Assembly (NCBI RefSeq): GCF_017355985.1
Contig: NZ_JAFIQU010000006.1
Coordinates: forward strand, 186,001 to 250,000
From: Arenibaculum pallidiluteum
GTDB taxonomy: Bacteria > Pseudomonadota > Alphaproteobacteria > Azospirillales > Azospirillaceae
Direction: 5' to 3'
DNA length: 64,000 nucleotides
How positions within the stretch are numbered: position 1 is the stretch's first letter; the number at the start of each line of letters is the position of its first letter. Position numbers and translations under genes: made by a program. The notes below the pieces were generated by a model. It was not told where the DNA came from. It was given only the letters and a program-made list of their open reading frames with translations, and did no database searches. This document shows positions 8,307 to 20,312 of this stretch, in pieces.

Positions 8307-8783
8307 ATGATGCTGAATCGGATCAAGGCGTGGCTCGAACCGGCGGGCGGCTCTTCGGGCGAATCGGAGGAGAGCGAGGCGCGGATCGCCGCGGCGGCGC
8401 TGCTGTTCGAGGCAGCGCGGATGGACGCGGACCTGGCCCCTGCGGAGGCGGTGCGAATCGAGACGCTGGTGCGCGAGCGCTTCGACCTCACCGACGAAGA
8501 GGCGGAGACCCTGCACGGGCTGGCGGCGCGCGAGAGTGCCGAGGCCGTCGAGTGGCACCGCTTTGCCCGCACCCTGAACGAGCGGTTCAGCTACGAGCAA
8601 CGGGTCGAGATCGTCGAGATGCTGTGGGAAGTCGCCTATGCCGACGGAAAACTTCACGATCTCGAGGCCAGCCTCTTGCGTCGTATAGGCGGTCTGCTCT
8701 ACGTCTCCGACCGCGACCGCGGAGCGGCGCGTCAGCGGGTGCTCGACCGCCTCGGCATCGTGGATCCCGCCACCGACCTGTAG
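8307..8783 (+). CDS. TerB-domain (COG4103-like) protein
   Basis: 158 residues. After a short N-terminus the sequence shows the helical TerB/tellurite-resistance fold with two acidic metal-binding-like segments: [17 protein letters not shown] and [16 protein letters not shown], the second matching the DG.l...E pattern of this family. Cytoplasmic; its function is not established, although TerB folds bind divalent metals. Two adjacent ATG codons (8307 and 8310) are possible starts; the frame upstream to 8202 has poor coding character. Lying between a TerC protein and fdxA, it may belong to metal homeostasis, which is inference. Confidence 0.82.
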   Translation: MMLNRIKAWLEPAGGSSGESEESEARIAAAALLFEAARMDADLAPAEAVRIETLVRERFDLTDEEAETLHGLAARESAEAVEWHRFARTLNERFSYEQRVEIVEMLWEVAYADGKLHDLEASLLRRIGGLLYVSDRDRGAARQRVLDRLGIVDPATDL

Positions 8784-8826
8784 GACGAGGAGCGCCGGAC
8801 CGGATCCGGCCAGGAGAGGGTGCGCA

Positions 8827-9162
8827 ATGCCCTACGTGGTGACCGAGCAGTGCATCAAGTGCAAGTACACAGACTGCGTTGAGGTCTGCCCCGTGGACTG
8901 TTTCTACGAGGGCGCGACGATGCTAGTGATCCACCCGGACGAATGCATCGATTGCGGCGTGTGCGAGCCGGAATGCCCGGCTGAGGCGATCGTGCCGGAC
9001 ACGGAGCCGGTCGCCGAACGCTGGCTGGAGCTGAATCGCGAATATGCCGCGAAGTGGCCTAACCTGACGCGGAAGAAGGATGCGCTGCCGGACGCCGACT
9101 CGTTCAAGGGCGTTCCGGACAAGTTCACCAAGTTCTTCACGCCGGACGCGGGCGAATCGTAA
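8827..9162 (+). CDS. fdxA: 7Fe ferredoxin FdxA
   Basis: 111 residues. The N-terminal half carries two cysteine clusters, [19 protein letters not shown] and [17 protein letters not shown], the arrangement of FdxA-type ferredoxins that hold one [3Fe-4S] and one [4Fe-4S] cluster. The C-terminal extension ([20 protein letters not shown]) is typical of the proteobacterial type. It is a small cytoplasmic electron carrier. The ribosome site is AGGAGAGGG. fdxA is followed by carD in many alphaproteobacteria, as here. Confidence 0.97.
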   Translation: MPYVVTEQCIKCKYTDCVEVCPVDCFYEGATMLVIHPDECIDCGVCEPECPAEAIVPDTEPVAERWLELNREYAAKWPNLTRKKDALPDADSFKGVPDKFTKFFTPDAGES

Positions 9163-9504
9163 CGGTACGCTTGCGCGTTTTTGGCGGATACGCGAAGATT
9201 CACCAACAGGTGGGGCGAGGGTTCGGCCGCATGCAGAATCTGCAGGTCGGCCATACGCACGTATTTGCTGGGCCTCGGCGGGCCATTTCCCGGATTCCTT
9301 TTGTAACCCGTCTGTAAAGTCCTATATATTTCAGCATCGCCCGGCCGTTGCAGTGCCGGACCGGGCGACTGTGCTCTGGGCTCCGAATCATGGATTCTTC
9401 GAGATTGGCGTCTTCGATGCCGGTCGCGGGGCCTTGTTCTTCCCCTGCCGGGCACCCGCCCGGCCGGTGCGTGTCCAGCCTGAAGATTGCGAGAGCAACT
9501 GGGA
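9163..9504 (+). other. 342-bp intergenic region holding the carD promoter
   Basis: The stretch between fdxA and carD is AT-richer around 9290-9335 and contains a good sigma-70-like promoter (listed separately). The transcript would have a leader of about 170 bases, within which I see no recognised riboswitch. Confidence 0.5.
9301..9328 (+). promoter_or_regulatory. Putative sigma-70 promoter of carD
   Basis: TTGTAA at 9301-9306, a 16-base spacer, and TATATA at 9323-9328. This is one of the few strongly AT-rich sites in the window. TATATT one step downstream gives an alternative with an 18-base spacer. Confidence 0.55.
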
Positions 9505-10005
9505 ATGACGAGCAAGCTTGATTTCGCCGCCGGGGACTTCGTGGTCTATCCGGCCCACGGCGTCGGGCGCGTCGCAGGGATCGAGACCCATACGATCGCC
9601 GGCATCGAGGTCACCCTCTACGCGATCACCTTCGAGAAGGAGCGCATGACGCTGAAGGTTCCGGTCGCGAAGGCCCGCAATTCGGGGCTGCGCCGGCTCA
9701 GCAGCAAGGACCGCATCAAGGAGGCCATGGAGACCCTACAGGGCAAGAGCAAGGTTCGCCGCGCCATGTGGAGCCGCCGCGCCCAGGAGTACGAGGCCAA
9801 GATCAACTCCGGCGACCCTGTCTCGATCGCCGAGGTCGTCCGCGACCTCTATCGCGGGACCGACCAGTCCGACCAGTCCTACAGCGAGCGCCAGATCTAC
9901 CAGGCCGCCCTGGAGCGACTGGCACGCGAGCTCGCCGCCGTCGAGCGGATCGACGAGCTGAAGGCCACCGAGCGGCTCGAGGCGTTCCTGTCCAAGGCCG
10001 CCTGA
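9505..10005 (+). CDS. carD: CarD/CdnL-family RNA polymerase-binding regulator
   Basis: 166 residues, the normal length. The N-terminal RNA-polymerase interaction domain starts with FAAGDFVVYPAHGVGRVAGIE and includes FEKERMTLKVPVAKA; the helical DNA-binding C-terminal domain follows (SYSERQIYQAALERLARELA). CarD binds the beta subunit and stabilises open promoter complexes, especially at rRNA and other house-keeping promoters. The ATG at 9505 follows a GGGAA motif; a TTG at 9487 is a less likely start. It has its own promoter and a clear terminator. Confidence 0.96.
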   Translation: MTSKLDFAAGDFVVYPAHGVGRVAGIETHTIAGIEVTLYAITFEKERMTLKVPVAKARNSGLRRLSSKDRIKEAMETLQGKSKVRRAMWSRRAQEYEAKINSGDPVSIAEVVRDLYRGTDQSDQSYSERQIYQAALERLARELAAVERIDELKATERLEAFLSKAA

Positions 10006-10022
10006 GGCCGCGACGCCGCCCG

Positions 10023-10065
10023 GGACCCGGCCGGCCCGAGGGGCCGCGCCGGGTCCTGTCGTTTT
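10023..10065 (+). terminator. Rho-independent terminator of carD
   Basis: GGACCCGGC (10023-10031) pairs with GCCGGGTCC (10048-10056); the loop has an inner GGCC stem. GTTTT follows at 10061-10065. It starts 18 bases after the carD stop. Confidence 0.75.
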
Positions 10066-10150
10066 GCCGCGGTGCACTGCCCCCTCTATCCATGGACCTG
10101 GGGCCCGCATACACTCTGGCGCGGATCACCTCCCGGAGCCCCCGCCGCGC

Positions 10151-10990
10151 ATGTCCGACAACGCCGTCTTCGCCGATCTCCGCAGTCCGCGCAGGGTCTG
10201 GGCCCTGGGCGCAGTCCATGGAGAGGTGGAGCGGCTCATGGCGCTGCACGACGAGATCGGGCACCGCTTCGTCCCGGGCGACCGGCTCGTCTATCTCGGG
10301 AACCTGATCGGCCTGCAGGGCCGCACCATCGAGACCATCGACGAGTTGCTGGCGTTCCGGCGGGCGCTGATCGCGATGCCGGGAATGCTGGCATCGGACG
10401 TGGTCTACCTGCGCGGCGGGCAGGAGGAGATGTGGCAGAAGCTGCTGCAGATCCATCTCGCCCCCAACCCTGCCGAGGTCCTGGCCTGGATGCTGCACCA
10501 CGGCGTGGAGCCTACGCTCGCGGCCTATGGCGGCGGCGCCGAGGACGGCATGCGCCTGGCGCGCGCCGGCGCGGTGGCCCTCACCCGCTGGACCGGGGGC
10601 CTGCGCAGCGCCATGCGCTCCCATCCCGGCCACGAGACGCTGTTCAGCGCACTGCGTCGGGCTGCCTTCACCAGCGCTCCCGGCAGGGATGGCGCGACCG
10701 GTGAGGACCCGCAGCCCGCCGGGCTGCTCCTAGTCCATGCCGGCCTGGACCCCGCCCGGCCGCTGGGCGCGCAAGGCGATGCCTTCTGGTGGGGCGCGGG
10801 TGGCTTCGGGCGCATCGAGCAGCCCTACGAGACCTTTCGCCGCGTCGTCCGCGGCTACGACCCCGCCTTGGGCGGCATCCAGGTCGGCGAGGCTTCGGCC
10901 ACGATCGATAGCGGCGCCGGCCGCGGCGGTCGGCTCGCCTGCGCCTGCCTGACACCGGCCGGAGAAATCCTCGAGATCCTGGAGGCCTAG
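10151..10990 (+). CDS. PPP-type metallophosphoesterase fold protein with lost metal ligands (probable pseudophosphatase)
   Basis: 279 residues whose layout follows the PPP serine/threonine phosphatases, but each signature is altered. GDxHG is GAVHG (20-24), GDxxDRG is GNLIGLQG (50-57), GNHE is RGGQE (88-92), and the later GHTP is RGYDP near 234-238; LVHAGLDP keeps its His (196), and the closing TIDSGAGRGGRLAC matches the usual DTGA.GG.L. With Asp, Asn and His ligands gone, phosphatase activity is unlikely; a binding role is inferred. The start MSDNAV was chosen over an earlier ATG because it directly precedes the first strand. It is followed by rpoH in the same direction. Confidence 0.8.
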   Translation: MSDNAVFADLRSPRRVWALGAVHGEVERLMALHDEIGHRFVPGDRLVYLGNLIGLQGRTIETIDELLAFRRALIAMPGMLASDVVYLRGGQEEMWQKLLQIHLAPNPAEVLAWMLHHGVEPTLAAYGGGAEDGMRLARAGAVALTRWTGGLRSAMRSHPGHETLFSALRRAAFTSAPGRDGATGEDPQPAGLLLVHAGLDPARPLGAQGDAFWWGAGGFGRIEQPYETFRRVVRGYDPALGGIQVGEASATIDSGAGRGGRLACACLTPAGEILEILEA

Positions 10991-11321
10991 AGCGGATCGC
11001 GATCTGGTGTGGACAGCAGATCGCGTGGAGCCGCGCCAAGCTCGTTGAGCTGGAAGCGGCGGCAGGCCGGAGCGAACCTCGAACCGCATTGGCGCAAGCT
11101 CCCGGCCCCTCTCCAGCCCCCCCGTCCGGACCTCAGGTCCGGTTCGCCGACGGCTTTCCGGATGGCCGTCCAGCCGGCCCGGCAACAGCCCGGCGATGGC
11201 AGGTATCCCAAGTATAGGTCCGATCCTATACGTCGGGATACAAGATCCAGGAGCTCCTCCCCTGCGTAACATTGGCGAACCGACGGCGCAACGCGGCGGC
11301 CTGCAGAAGGGGGAATCCGGA
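10991..11321 (+). promoter_or_regulatory. Structured 331-bp leader region upstream of rpoH
   Basis: Four inverted repeats occur in this gap: CGCGATCTG/CAGATCGCG (10998-11006, 11017-11025), CCGGACC/GGTCCGG (11126-11132, 11136-11142), GACGGC/GCCGTC (11149-11154, 11165-11170), and the large repeat at 11203-11241. Further on, TCCCCTGC (11258-11265) is complementary, with a two-base bulge, to GCAGAAGGGGGA that holds the rpoH ribosome site. This suggests a structured leader or a small RNA; no known family recognised. Confidence 0.5.
11203..11241 (+). repeat. 39-bp interrupted palindrome upstream of rpoH
   Basis: GTATCCC (11203-11209) and GTATAGG (11212-11218) pair with CCTATAC (11225-11231) and GGGATAC (11235-11241); the loop is TCCGAT. 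Arms are AT-rich relative to the genome and no T-tract follows, so it looks more like an operator or an RNA switch than a terminator. It lies 81 bases before the rpoH start. Confidence 0.6.
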
Positions 11322-12206
11322 ATGGCGCATATCGACGATCCGCAGACGCAGCGGGCGAACCTAAGTTTCATCAAGGCCTCGATGCGAGAGCCGCTGCTGG
11401 CGCGCGAGCACGAGTTCGAGCTTGCACGCCGCTGGCGCGAGCGCGGCGACGAGGCGGCGCTGCACGAGCTGGTCCGTTCATACACCCGGCTGGTGGTGGC
11501 GACGGCCTCGCGCTTCAGGAACTACGGCCTGCCGCTGGGCGACCTCGTCCAGGAGGGCAATGTGGGGCTGATGCAGGCGGCCTCACGCTTCGAACCCGAC
11601 AGGGAGGTCCGGTTCTCCACCTATGCCGCCTGGTGGATCCGTTCGGCCATGCAGGACTACATCCTGCGCAACTGGTCGATCGTGCGCACCGGCACCACCG
11701 CCGCCCAGAAGGCCCTGTTCTTCAACCTGCGCCGGCTGCGCGCACGGATCGAGGGCATCGGGGGCGGAGCGCTCTCGGAGGAATCCCGCCGGAAGATCGC
11801 CGAGGAGCTCGAGGTGGAGGTCGCCGAGGTTGAGCACATGGAGATGCGGCTCGCCGCCGCGGACCAGTCGCTGAATGCGCCCGTGGGCGATACGAGCGAG
11901 GCCGCCTGGCAGGAATTCCTGCCGGACCAGCGTCCGACGCCCGAGGAGGTCGTGATCGGCATGCGCGACGGCCGGACCCGCTCGCGCTGGCTCGCCGAGG
12001 CGCTGGGGCAGCTCACCCCCCGCGAGCGGCGCATCATCGCCGAGCGGCGCCTGAGGGATGAGGGCGCGACCCTGGAGGAGCTCGGCCGGGCGCTCGGCAT
12101 CAGCAAGGAACGCGTGCGCCAGCTCGAGAACCGCGCCATGTCCAAGCTGCGCGAGACCATGCGCCAGAAGGTCGAGCACCACGACGAGCTGCTGGTCGAG
12201 CAGTAG
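11322..12206 (+). CDS. rpoH: RNA polymerase heat-shock sigma factor RpoH (sigma-32)
   Basis: 294 residues. Region 2 includes LVVATASRFRNYGLPLGDLVQEGNVGLMQAASRF and FSTYAAWWIRSAMQDYILRNWSIVR; the RpoH box is AAQKALFFNLRRLRARI, diagnostic for sigma-32; region 4 ends with LEELGRALGISKERVRQLENRAMSKLR. It directs transcription of chaperone and protease genes. The start MAHIDDPQTQ follows AAGGGGGAATCCGGA. Many alphaproteobacteria have two RpoH copies; whether this one is RpoHI or RpoHII cannot be told here. Regulation by leader structure is possible. Confidence 0.96.
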   Translation: MAHIDDPQTQRANLSFIKASMREPLLAREHEFELARRWRERGDEAALHELVRSYTRLVVATASRFRNYGLPLGDLVQEGNVGLMQAASRFEPDREVRFSTYAAWWIRSAMQDYILRNWSIVRTGTTAAQKALFFNLRRLRARIEGIGGGALSEESRRKIAEELEVEVAEVEHMEMRLAAADQSLNAPVGDTSEAAWQEFLPDQRPTPEEVVIGMRDGRTRSRWLAEALGQLTPRERRIIAERRLRDEGATLEELGRALGISKERVRQLENRAMSKLRETMRQKVEHHDELLVEQ

Positions 12207-12213
12207 GGCCCGG

Positions 12214-12251
12214 CAGCACGGCAAAGCCGGCGCCTCGGCCTTGCCGTGCTG
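12214..12251 (+). terminator. Hairpin after rpoH
   Basis: CAGCACGGCAA (12214-12224) pairs perfectly with TTGCCGTGCTG (12241-12251), with an inner GCCG stem. It starts 8 bases after the rpoH stop. No T-run follows, so it may be a weak terminator or a stabilising 3' structure. Confidence 0.5.
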
Positions 12252-12380
12252 GCCCGTCCGGGCTTAGCCTCTTGCCGGGCCGCGCGACTGGCGAGAACGG
12301 GTGGAGCACCACCGGGGAACGCGGCACCGAAGTGACGCCGCTCGCCTGGGCACCTTTTCTCACCGGCCGGGAGATGCCCC

Positions 12381-13058
12381 ATGCATGTGGTGATGCTCGC
12401 CTACCCCCGGATGACGCAGCTCGACCTGACGGGTCCCTTCGAGATCCTGGCGCGCTGTCCGGAACTGACCCTCCACCTCGCCTGGAAGACGGCCGACCCC
12501 GTCGCCGACGCCAGCGGGCTGCGGATCCTGCCGACCACCGCCTTCGCCGACTGCCCGCAGGCCGATATCCTGTTCGTGCCCGGCGGACCCGGACAGCTGG
12601 CGCTGATGGAGGATGAGGAAACCCTGGCCTTCCTCCGGCGCCAGGCCGCGGGGGCGCGGCAGGTGACCTCCGTCTGCACGGGCTCGCTCGTCCTGGCCGC
12701 CGCCGGGCTGCTTGAAGGCTACCGTGCGACCTGCCACTGGCTATCGCTGGAGCAGCTCGCCTATTTCGGCGCGGTCCCGGTGGCCGAGCGCGTCGTTGTC
12801 GACCGCGACCGTATGACCGGCGCAGGCGTGACCTCGGGCATCGACTTCGCGCTGGAGCTGGTCGCCCGCATGTTCGGCGAGGCGCGCGCCCGGGCGGTCC
12901 AGCTCGGCCTGGAATACGACCCTGCCCCGCCCTTCCATGCGGGATCCCCTGCCAAGGCCCCGGCCGAGACGGTGGCCACGGTGCGCGAGTACGCCCGCGG
13001 CTTCCAGGAGCAGCGGGATTCGGTCGCCCGGCGCGCCGCGGCCGCCCTCCGCCTCTGA
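12381..13058 (+). CDS. DJ-1/PfpI-family protein (isonitrile hydratase-like)
   Basis: 225 residues of the glutamine-amidotransferase-like fold. The nucleophile elbow is TSVCTGSLVLAAAGLLEGYRATCHW (seen in two parts around residue 96), with the conserved acid near DLTGPFE at the N-terminus and the VTSGIDFALELV segment. There is no AraC-type DNA-binding domain, so it resembles isonitrile hydratases and other stand-alone members, enzymes or glyoxalase-like proteins of the cytoplasm. Exact substrate cannot be inferred. Transcribed alone, between rpoH and a convergent ferritin-like gene. Confidence 0.85.
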   Translation: MHVVMLAYPRMTQLDLTGPFEILARCPELTLHLAWKTADPVADASGLRILPTTAFADCPQADILFVPGGPGQLALMEDEETLAFLRRQAAGARQVTSVCTGSLVLAAAGLLEGYRATCHWLSLEQLAYFGAVPVAERVVVDRDRMTGAGVTSGIDFALELVARMFGEARARAVQLGLEYDPAPPFHAGSPAKAPAETVATVREYARGFQEQRDSVARRAAAALRL

Positions 13059-13091
13059 CCGGCAGAGAATGCGGCGGACGGGAGCTGGGCC

Positions 13092-13928
13092 CTACGCCGC
13101 CTCGCGGATCAGGCCCTTCACCCGGCGGTCCATGAACCACCAGGCGAGCTTGGTCGCGCCGCGGTAGAGCGTGGTGTGGGGCTTGAGCCCCACGGCCTTG
13201 AAGATCATGGCGATGCCGCGATCCACGTGGTCGGGCCGGTAGCAGGAATAGGCCCTGCGCATGTAGGCGCGGATGTAGCGGGTGTGGTCGTAGGCGTCGT
13301 CCGGCCCCGCATTGGCCGCCCAGTAGGCGTAGGCGAGCTCGTCGTCCTCGCTCTCCGCGACCCGGCCGACCGCGATGCGCAGGCGCCGCAGCCGCCCCAG
13401 ATCCTCGCGCTCCAGGTAGCGCTTGAGGTGCTGGTAGAAGAGCTTGTAGTGGCGCAGCTCGTCGGCCGCGATGTGCCGGCAGATCGCCTTCAGCGCCGGC
13501 TCCTCGATCGCGTCGCCCAGGGCCGTGTAGTAGGAGCTGGTGCCGGTCTCGACCATGCAGCGGGCGATCAGCTCGCCGCTGCGCGAGCCGCGCACGGACT
13601 CTTTGGCATCCAGCGTCAGCTTGTAGTTCGCCTTGAAGCGCGCGAAGGCGCCCTCCAGCGTCCAGCCGGGATCCACGAGCTCCGCCCAGCGGCCCAGCGC
13701 GGCACCGTGCTGGACTTCCTCGACTGCCCAGTCCCTGGCGGCCTGCTGGAACTCGGGGTCGTCGTGGAAGACGTTGCAGAGATAGGTGGCGTAGTCGAGG
13801 CCGTTGTACTCGACCAGCGCCGCAGCCTTGACGATCCTGACCAGATCCGGGTCGACCTTCGACGGATCGAGCGAGTCCCAGGGGATATCGTCCAACGTCC
13901 AGTGCCGGATTGCCATGCCTTGCCCCAT
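13092..13928 (-). CDS. Ferritin-like domain protein
   Basis: 278 residues, mostly helical. Two di-iron-type motifs are present, ARDWAVEEVQHGAALGRW and ICRHIAADELRHYKLFYQH, each with the E-x2-H pattern (EVQH, ELRH), plus single Glu residues in VEYNGLDYATY and VETGTSSYYTA. This matches ferritin-like di-iron oxygenase or reductase folds; the specific reaction is unknown. The start could be 13928 (MGQGMAIRH) or 13916 (MAIRH); both have purine-rich leaders, and I keep the longer. It lies downstream of the atp operon terminator on the same strand. Confidence 0.82.
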   Translation of the reverse strand: MGQGMAIRHWTLDDIPWDSLDPSKVDPDLVRIVKAAALVEYNGLDYATYLCNVFHDDPEFQQAARDWAVEEVQHGAALGRWAELVDPGWTLEGAFARFKANYKLTLDAKESVRGSRSGELIARCMVETGTSSYYTALGDAIEEPALKAICRHIAADELRHYKLFYQHLKRYLEREDLGRLRRLRIAVGRVAESEDDELAYAYWAANAGPDDAYDHTRYIRAYMRRAYSCYRPDHVDRGIAMIFKAVGLKPHTTLYRGATKLAWWFMDRRVKGLIREAA

Positions 13929-13948
13929 CCGTCCTTGCCGGAAACGCG

Positions 13949-13981
13949 GAAGGCGCCGGCCGGGTCGCGACCGGCGCCTTC
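13949..13981 (-). terminator. Terminator of the atp operon
   Basis: GAAGGCGCCGG (13949-13959) pairs with CCGGCGCCTTC (13971-13981), an 11-base stem, 73 bases after the atpC stop. On the minus strand it is followed by CGCGTTTCC, a weak T-tract. Confidence 0.55.
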
Positions 13982-14053
13982 GCGCCTAGAGATGCAGTCC
14001 TCGCGCCCGGAATGCAACCGCCGGGAAGCGGCCCGCGCCCGGGGGCGCCACCG

Positions 14054-14476
14054 TCAGTGCGCGGCCGCCGTGCCCGCCTCGACGGCGGCCAGCTTCGCCT
14101 GCGCGATCGCGAGGCGATGCTCCAGCGTGGTGCGCTCGGCCTCCGACTTGGCGTCCTCCACGTCCTCGCCGAGGTCGCGGACCTCCTGCTCGGCCGCGGC
14201 GCGGTCGATCTGGGCGACCGCCACCGCCTGCTCGGCGAGCACCGTGCAGCGGGTCTCGGTCACCTCGGCGAAGCCGCCGGCCACGAAGATCCGGTCGACC
14301 ACCTGGTCGCCGTCATACATGTCGATCACGCCCGGACGGACCGTCGTGATCATGGGGGCGTGGCCGGCAAGGACGCCGAAATTGCCCTCGCCGCCGGGAA
14401 CGACGACCATGTCCACCGCGCGGGAGGCGATCAGCCGCTCCGGCGAAACCAGCTCGAACTCGACTTTGTCGGCCAT
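14054..14476 (-). CDS. atpC: F1 ATP synthase epsilon subunit
   Basis: 140 residues. The N-terminal beta-barrel begins VEFELVSPERLIASRAVDMVVVPGGEGNFGVLAGHAPM, the standard epsilon signature; the C-terminal helical hairpin (AVAQIDRAAAEQEVRDL onward) is Ala-rich. It is part of the central stalk of the F1 sector and inhibits hydrolysis in many bacteria. The start MADKVEF was chosen over a longer frame that runs into the repeat region between atpD and atpC. Last gene of the atpHAGDC operon. Confidence 0.96.
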   Translation of the reverse strand: MADKVEFELVSPERLIASRAVDMVVVPGGEGNFGVLAGHAPMITTVRPGVIDMYDGDQVVDRIFVAGGFAEVTETRCTVLAEQAVAVAQIDRAAAEQEVRDLGEDVEDAKSEAERTTLEHRLAIAQAKLAAVEAGTAAAH

Positions 14477-14495
14477 ATCCTGTCCCTCGGCGCGC

Positions 14496-14566
14496 AGGCC
14501 GGGCCCGACGCGCGGGCCCGGCCTCCCCTTCTGCTCCATCAGGCCGGGCGCGCGGGCCCGGCCTCC
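14496..14566 (-). repeat. Two near-identical hairpin repeats between atpD and atpC
   Basis: Unit 1 (14496-14526) and unit 2 (14541-14566) both start AGGCCGGGC and end with CGCGCGGGCCCGGCCTCC; unit 2 lacks five bases in the centre. Each folds as GGCCGGGC.. against ..GGGCCCGGCC. They occupy most of the 101-base gap between the two genes. Confidence 0.65.
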
Positions 14567-14577
14567 TCAGCCAGTCG

Positions 14578-19111
<4,534 letters not shown>

Positions 19112-19208
19112 CTGGTACCTCGGTTCAGTCCGTAGACCTATTGATTATGCGGGGCAGAAGGTACGGCAACGGATGCGCTGGGCAGCCCCCTCCCAAGCGG
19201 CGAGCGGT

Positions 19209-19237
19209 CACATAACACACAGATCTGAGTGGCGCAA
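19209..19237 (-). promoter_or_regulatory. Putative promoter of the atp operon
   Basis: Minus strand TTGCGC, 17 bases, TATGTG, 97 bases before the atpH ATG. The spacing is ideal and each hexamer matches four bases of the consensus. Confidence 0.4.
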
Positions 19238-19442
19238 CCGGCGGAATCCTGCGCTCCCGTTGCGCTGGAGCGCGTATCCGCCCCCTGGCGCGTACAGTCC
19301 GGAACGCTCCCTCGGCCGGCGCCGCCGCAACCTTTCGCGATCATTAAAAACAAAGGAATTGTAATGGATTGTCGCGACCAACACTGACCAAATGGTCCCG
19401 CCGCTTAAGCATGCCTTAACTGCTTTCCGGTCAATGTTGGTC

Positions 19443-19461
19443 CGCCACCGAAACGGTGGCG
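19443..19461 (+). promoter_or_regulatory. Perfect hairpin just upstream of the small gene at 19483
   Basis: CGCCACCG and CGGTGGCG form an 8-base stem with an AAA loop, ending 21 bases before the ATG, immediately upstream of the GGGGAC ribosome-site region. It could be a leader structure or a protein-binding site. Confidence 0.4.
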
Positions 19462-19482
19462 ACTTGCAGACTGGGGACAACC

Positions 19483-19821
19483 ATGACCGTCGTCGCGTTC
19501 AGCCTCGCCCGGTTCACGCCGGCCGACATCCGCGAATTCCACACCATCGCCGATCCGCGGCTGCAGCGCGGCCTCTGGGCCGGCGTCTCGCGCCAGTCGG
19601 GCTCGGATTTCGACCGGCTTCTGGTCAGCTTCCCCAACATCGACCGCCCCGTCTTCAGCTTCGAGCGCGACAAGCGCGGCCGCTACACGCTGTGGTTCAA
19701 CGACCGCCAGGGCTGGCACAGCATCGGCACCGGCAACACCGCCCAGGAATGCCTCACCATCTGGCGCGCCCGTCCCGCGCGCACCGGCACGGCCGCCGAA
19801 AGCCAGAACGCCGTCGTCTGA
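19483..19821 (+). CDS. Hypothetical protein, 112 aa
   Basis: I do not recognise the family. The protein begins MTVVAFSLARFTPADIREFH and contains aromatic-rich segments (PVFSFERDKRGRYTLWFNDRQGWHSIGTG), suggesting a small beta-rich cytoplasmic protein with no signal or membrane segment. Coding character is strong. The start at 19483 is preferred over 19456, which lies inside a hairpin. It has its own upstream region and a strong terminator, so it is probably a monocistronic gene. Confidence 0.72.
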   Translation: MTVVAFSLARFTPADIREFHTIADPRLQRGLWAGVSRQSGSDFDRLLVSFPNIDRPVFSFERDKRGRYTLWFNDRQGWHSIGTGNTAQECLTIWRARPARTGTAAESQNAVV

Positions 19822-19844
19822 CACTGCGTCCCCCACGCAAGTGG

Positions 19845-19876
19845 AAAGGGCCGGCGCCGCAAGGCGCCGGCCCTTT
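19845..19876 (+). terminator. Strong terminator, usable in both directions
   Basis: AAAGGGCCGGCGCC (19845-19858) and GGCGCCGGCCCTTT (19863-19876) form a perfect 14-base stem with a GCAA tetraloop of the GNRA type. It ends the 112-aa gene and, on the minus strand, lies 50 bases past the end of the 73-aa gene. Confidence 0.8.
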
Positions 19877-19925
19877 CGCATTCCGGGCCTGGATCCGGCC
19901 CGCCCATGGCTGCCTTCGGGCGGCC

Positions 19926-20147
19926 TCAGGCCCCTTCGGCCGGCCGCTCTTCGGCAGCCTCGTCCGAATCGCCGCCGCGCCCTTCGTCCGCGGCCGAGAC
20001 GCGGGCCGCCTCGCGCGGGTCCGTGACCTGGCCCATGGCGGCCGCCTTCTGGGCGGCCTTGACGGAATCGGCCTCGGGCCCGGTCTCGATCGGCGCGGGC
20101 TCGGTCGTGATCCTCGCCAGATCCTCAATGCTGCTGCGGTCCTTCAT
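19926..20147 (-). CDS. Small acidic hypothetical protein, 73 aa
   Basis: Unrecognised. The sequence MKDRSSIEDLARITTEPAPI continues as an Ala- and Glu-rich, hydrophilic chain ending DSDEAAEERPAEGA, so it is likely disordered or helical and cytoplasmic. An in-frame ATG at 20156 with GACGGGA upstream is an alternative start giving three more residues. Coding character is good. It lies convergent with the 112-aa gene across a shared terminator and divergent from a membrane-protein gene. Confidence 0.6.
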   Translation of the reverse strand: MKDRSSIEDLARITTEPAPIETGPEADSVKAAQKAAAMGQVTDPREAARVSAADEGRGGDSDEAAEERPAEGA

Positions 20148-20312
20148 GGCCCTCATTCCCGTCGGTTGCGGACAAGCACCAACAGCGCCCGACGCCAAGC
20201 GTCGCGGCGGGACGCCTTCGCAGCACGCCGGAAGGCGCTGGCATCCCGCACACTGCCCGGTGCATCGTTCCCGTTCCGGCCCCTGCCCGCCCTCCTGCCC
20301 CGAGGCGAAGCC

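Larger units (their letters stand above)
19112..19482. other. 371-bp divergent intergenic region between atpH and a small gene
   Basis: It contains a sigma-70-like promoter for the atp operon (minus strand), an AT-rich stretch around 19340-19372 that probably holds the promoter of the plus-strand gene, the near-palindrome TTAAGCATGCCTTAA at about 19407-19421, and a hairpin at 19443-19461. No RNA gene recognised. Confidence 0.5.
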
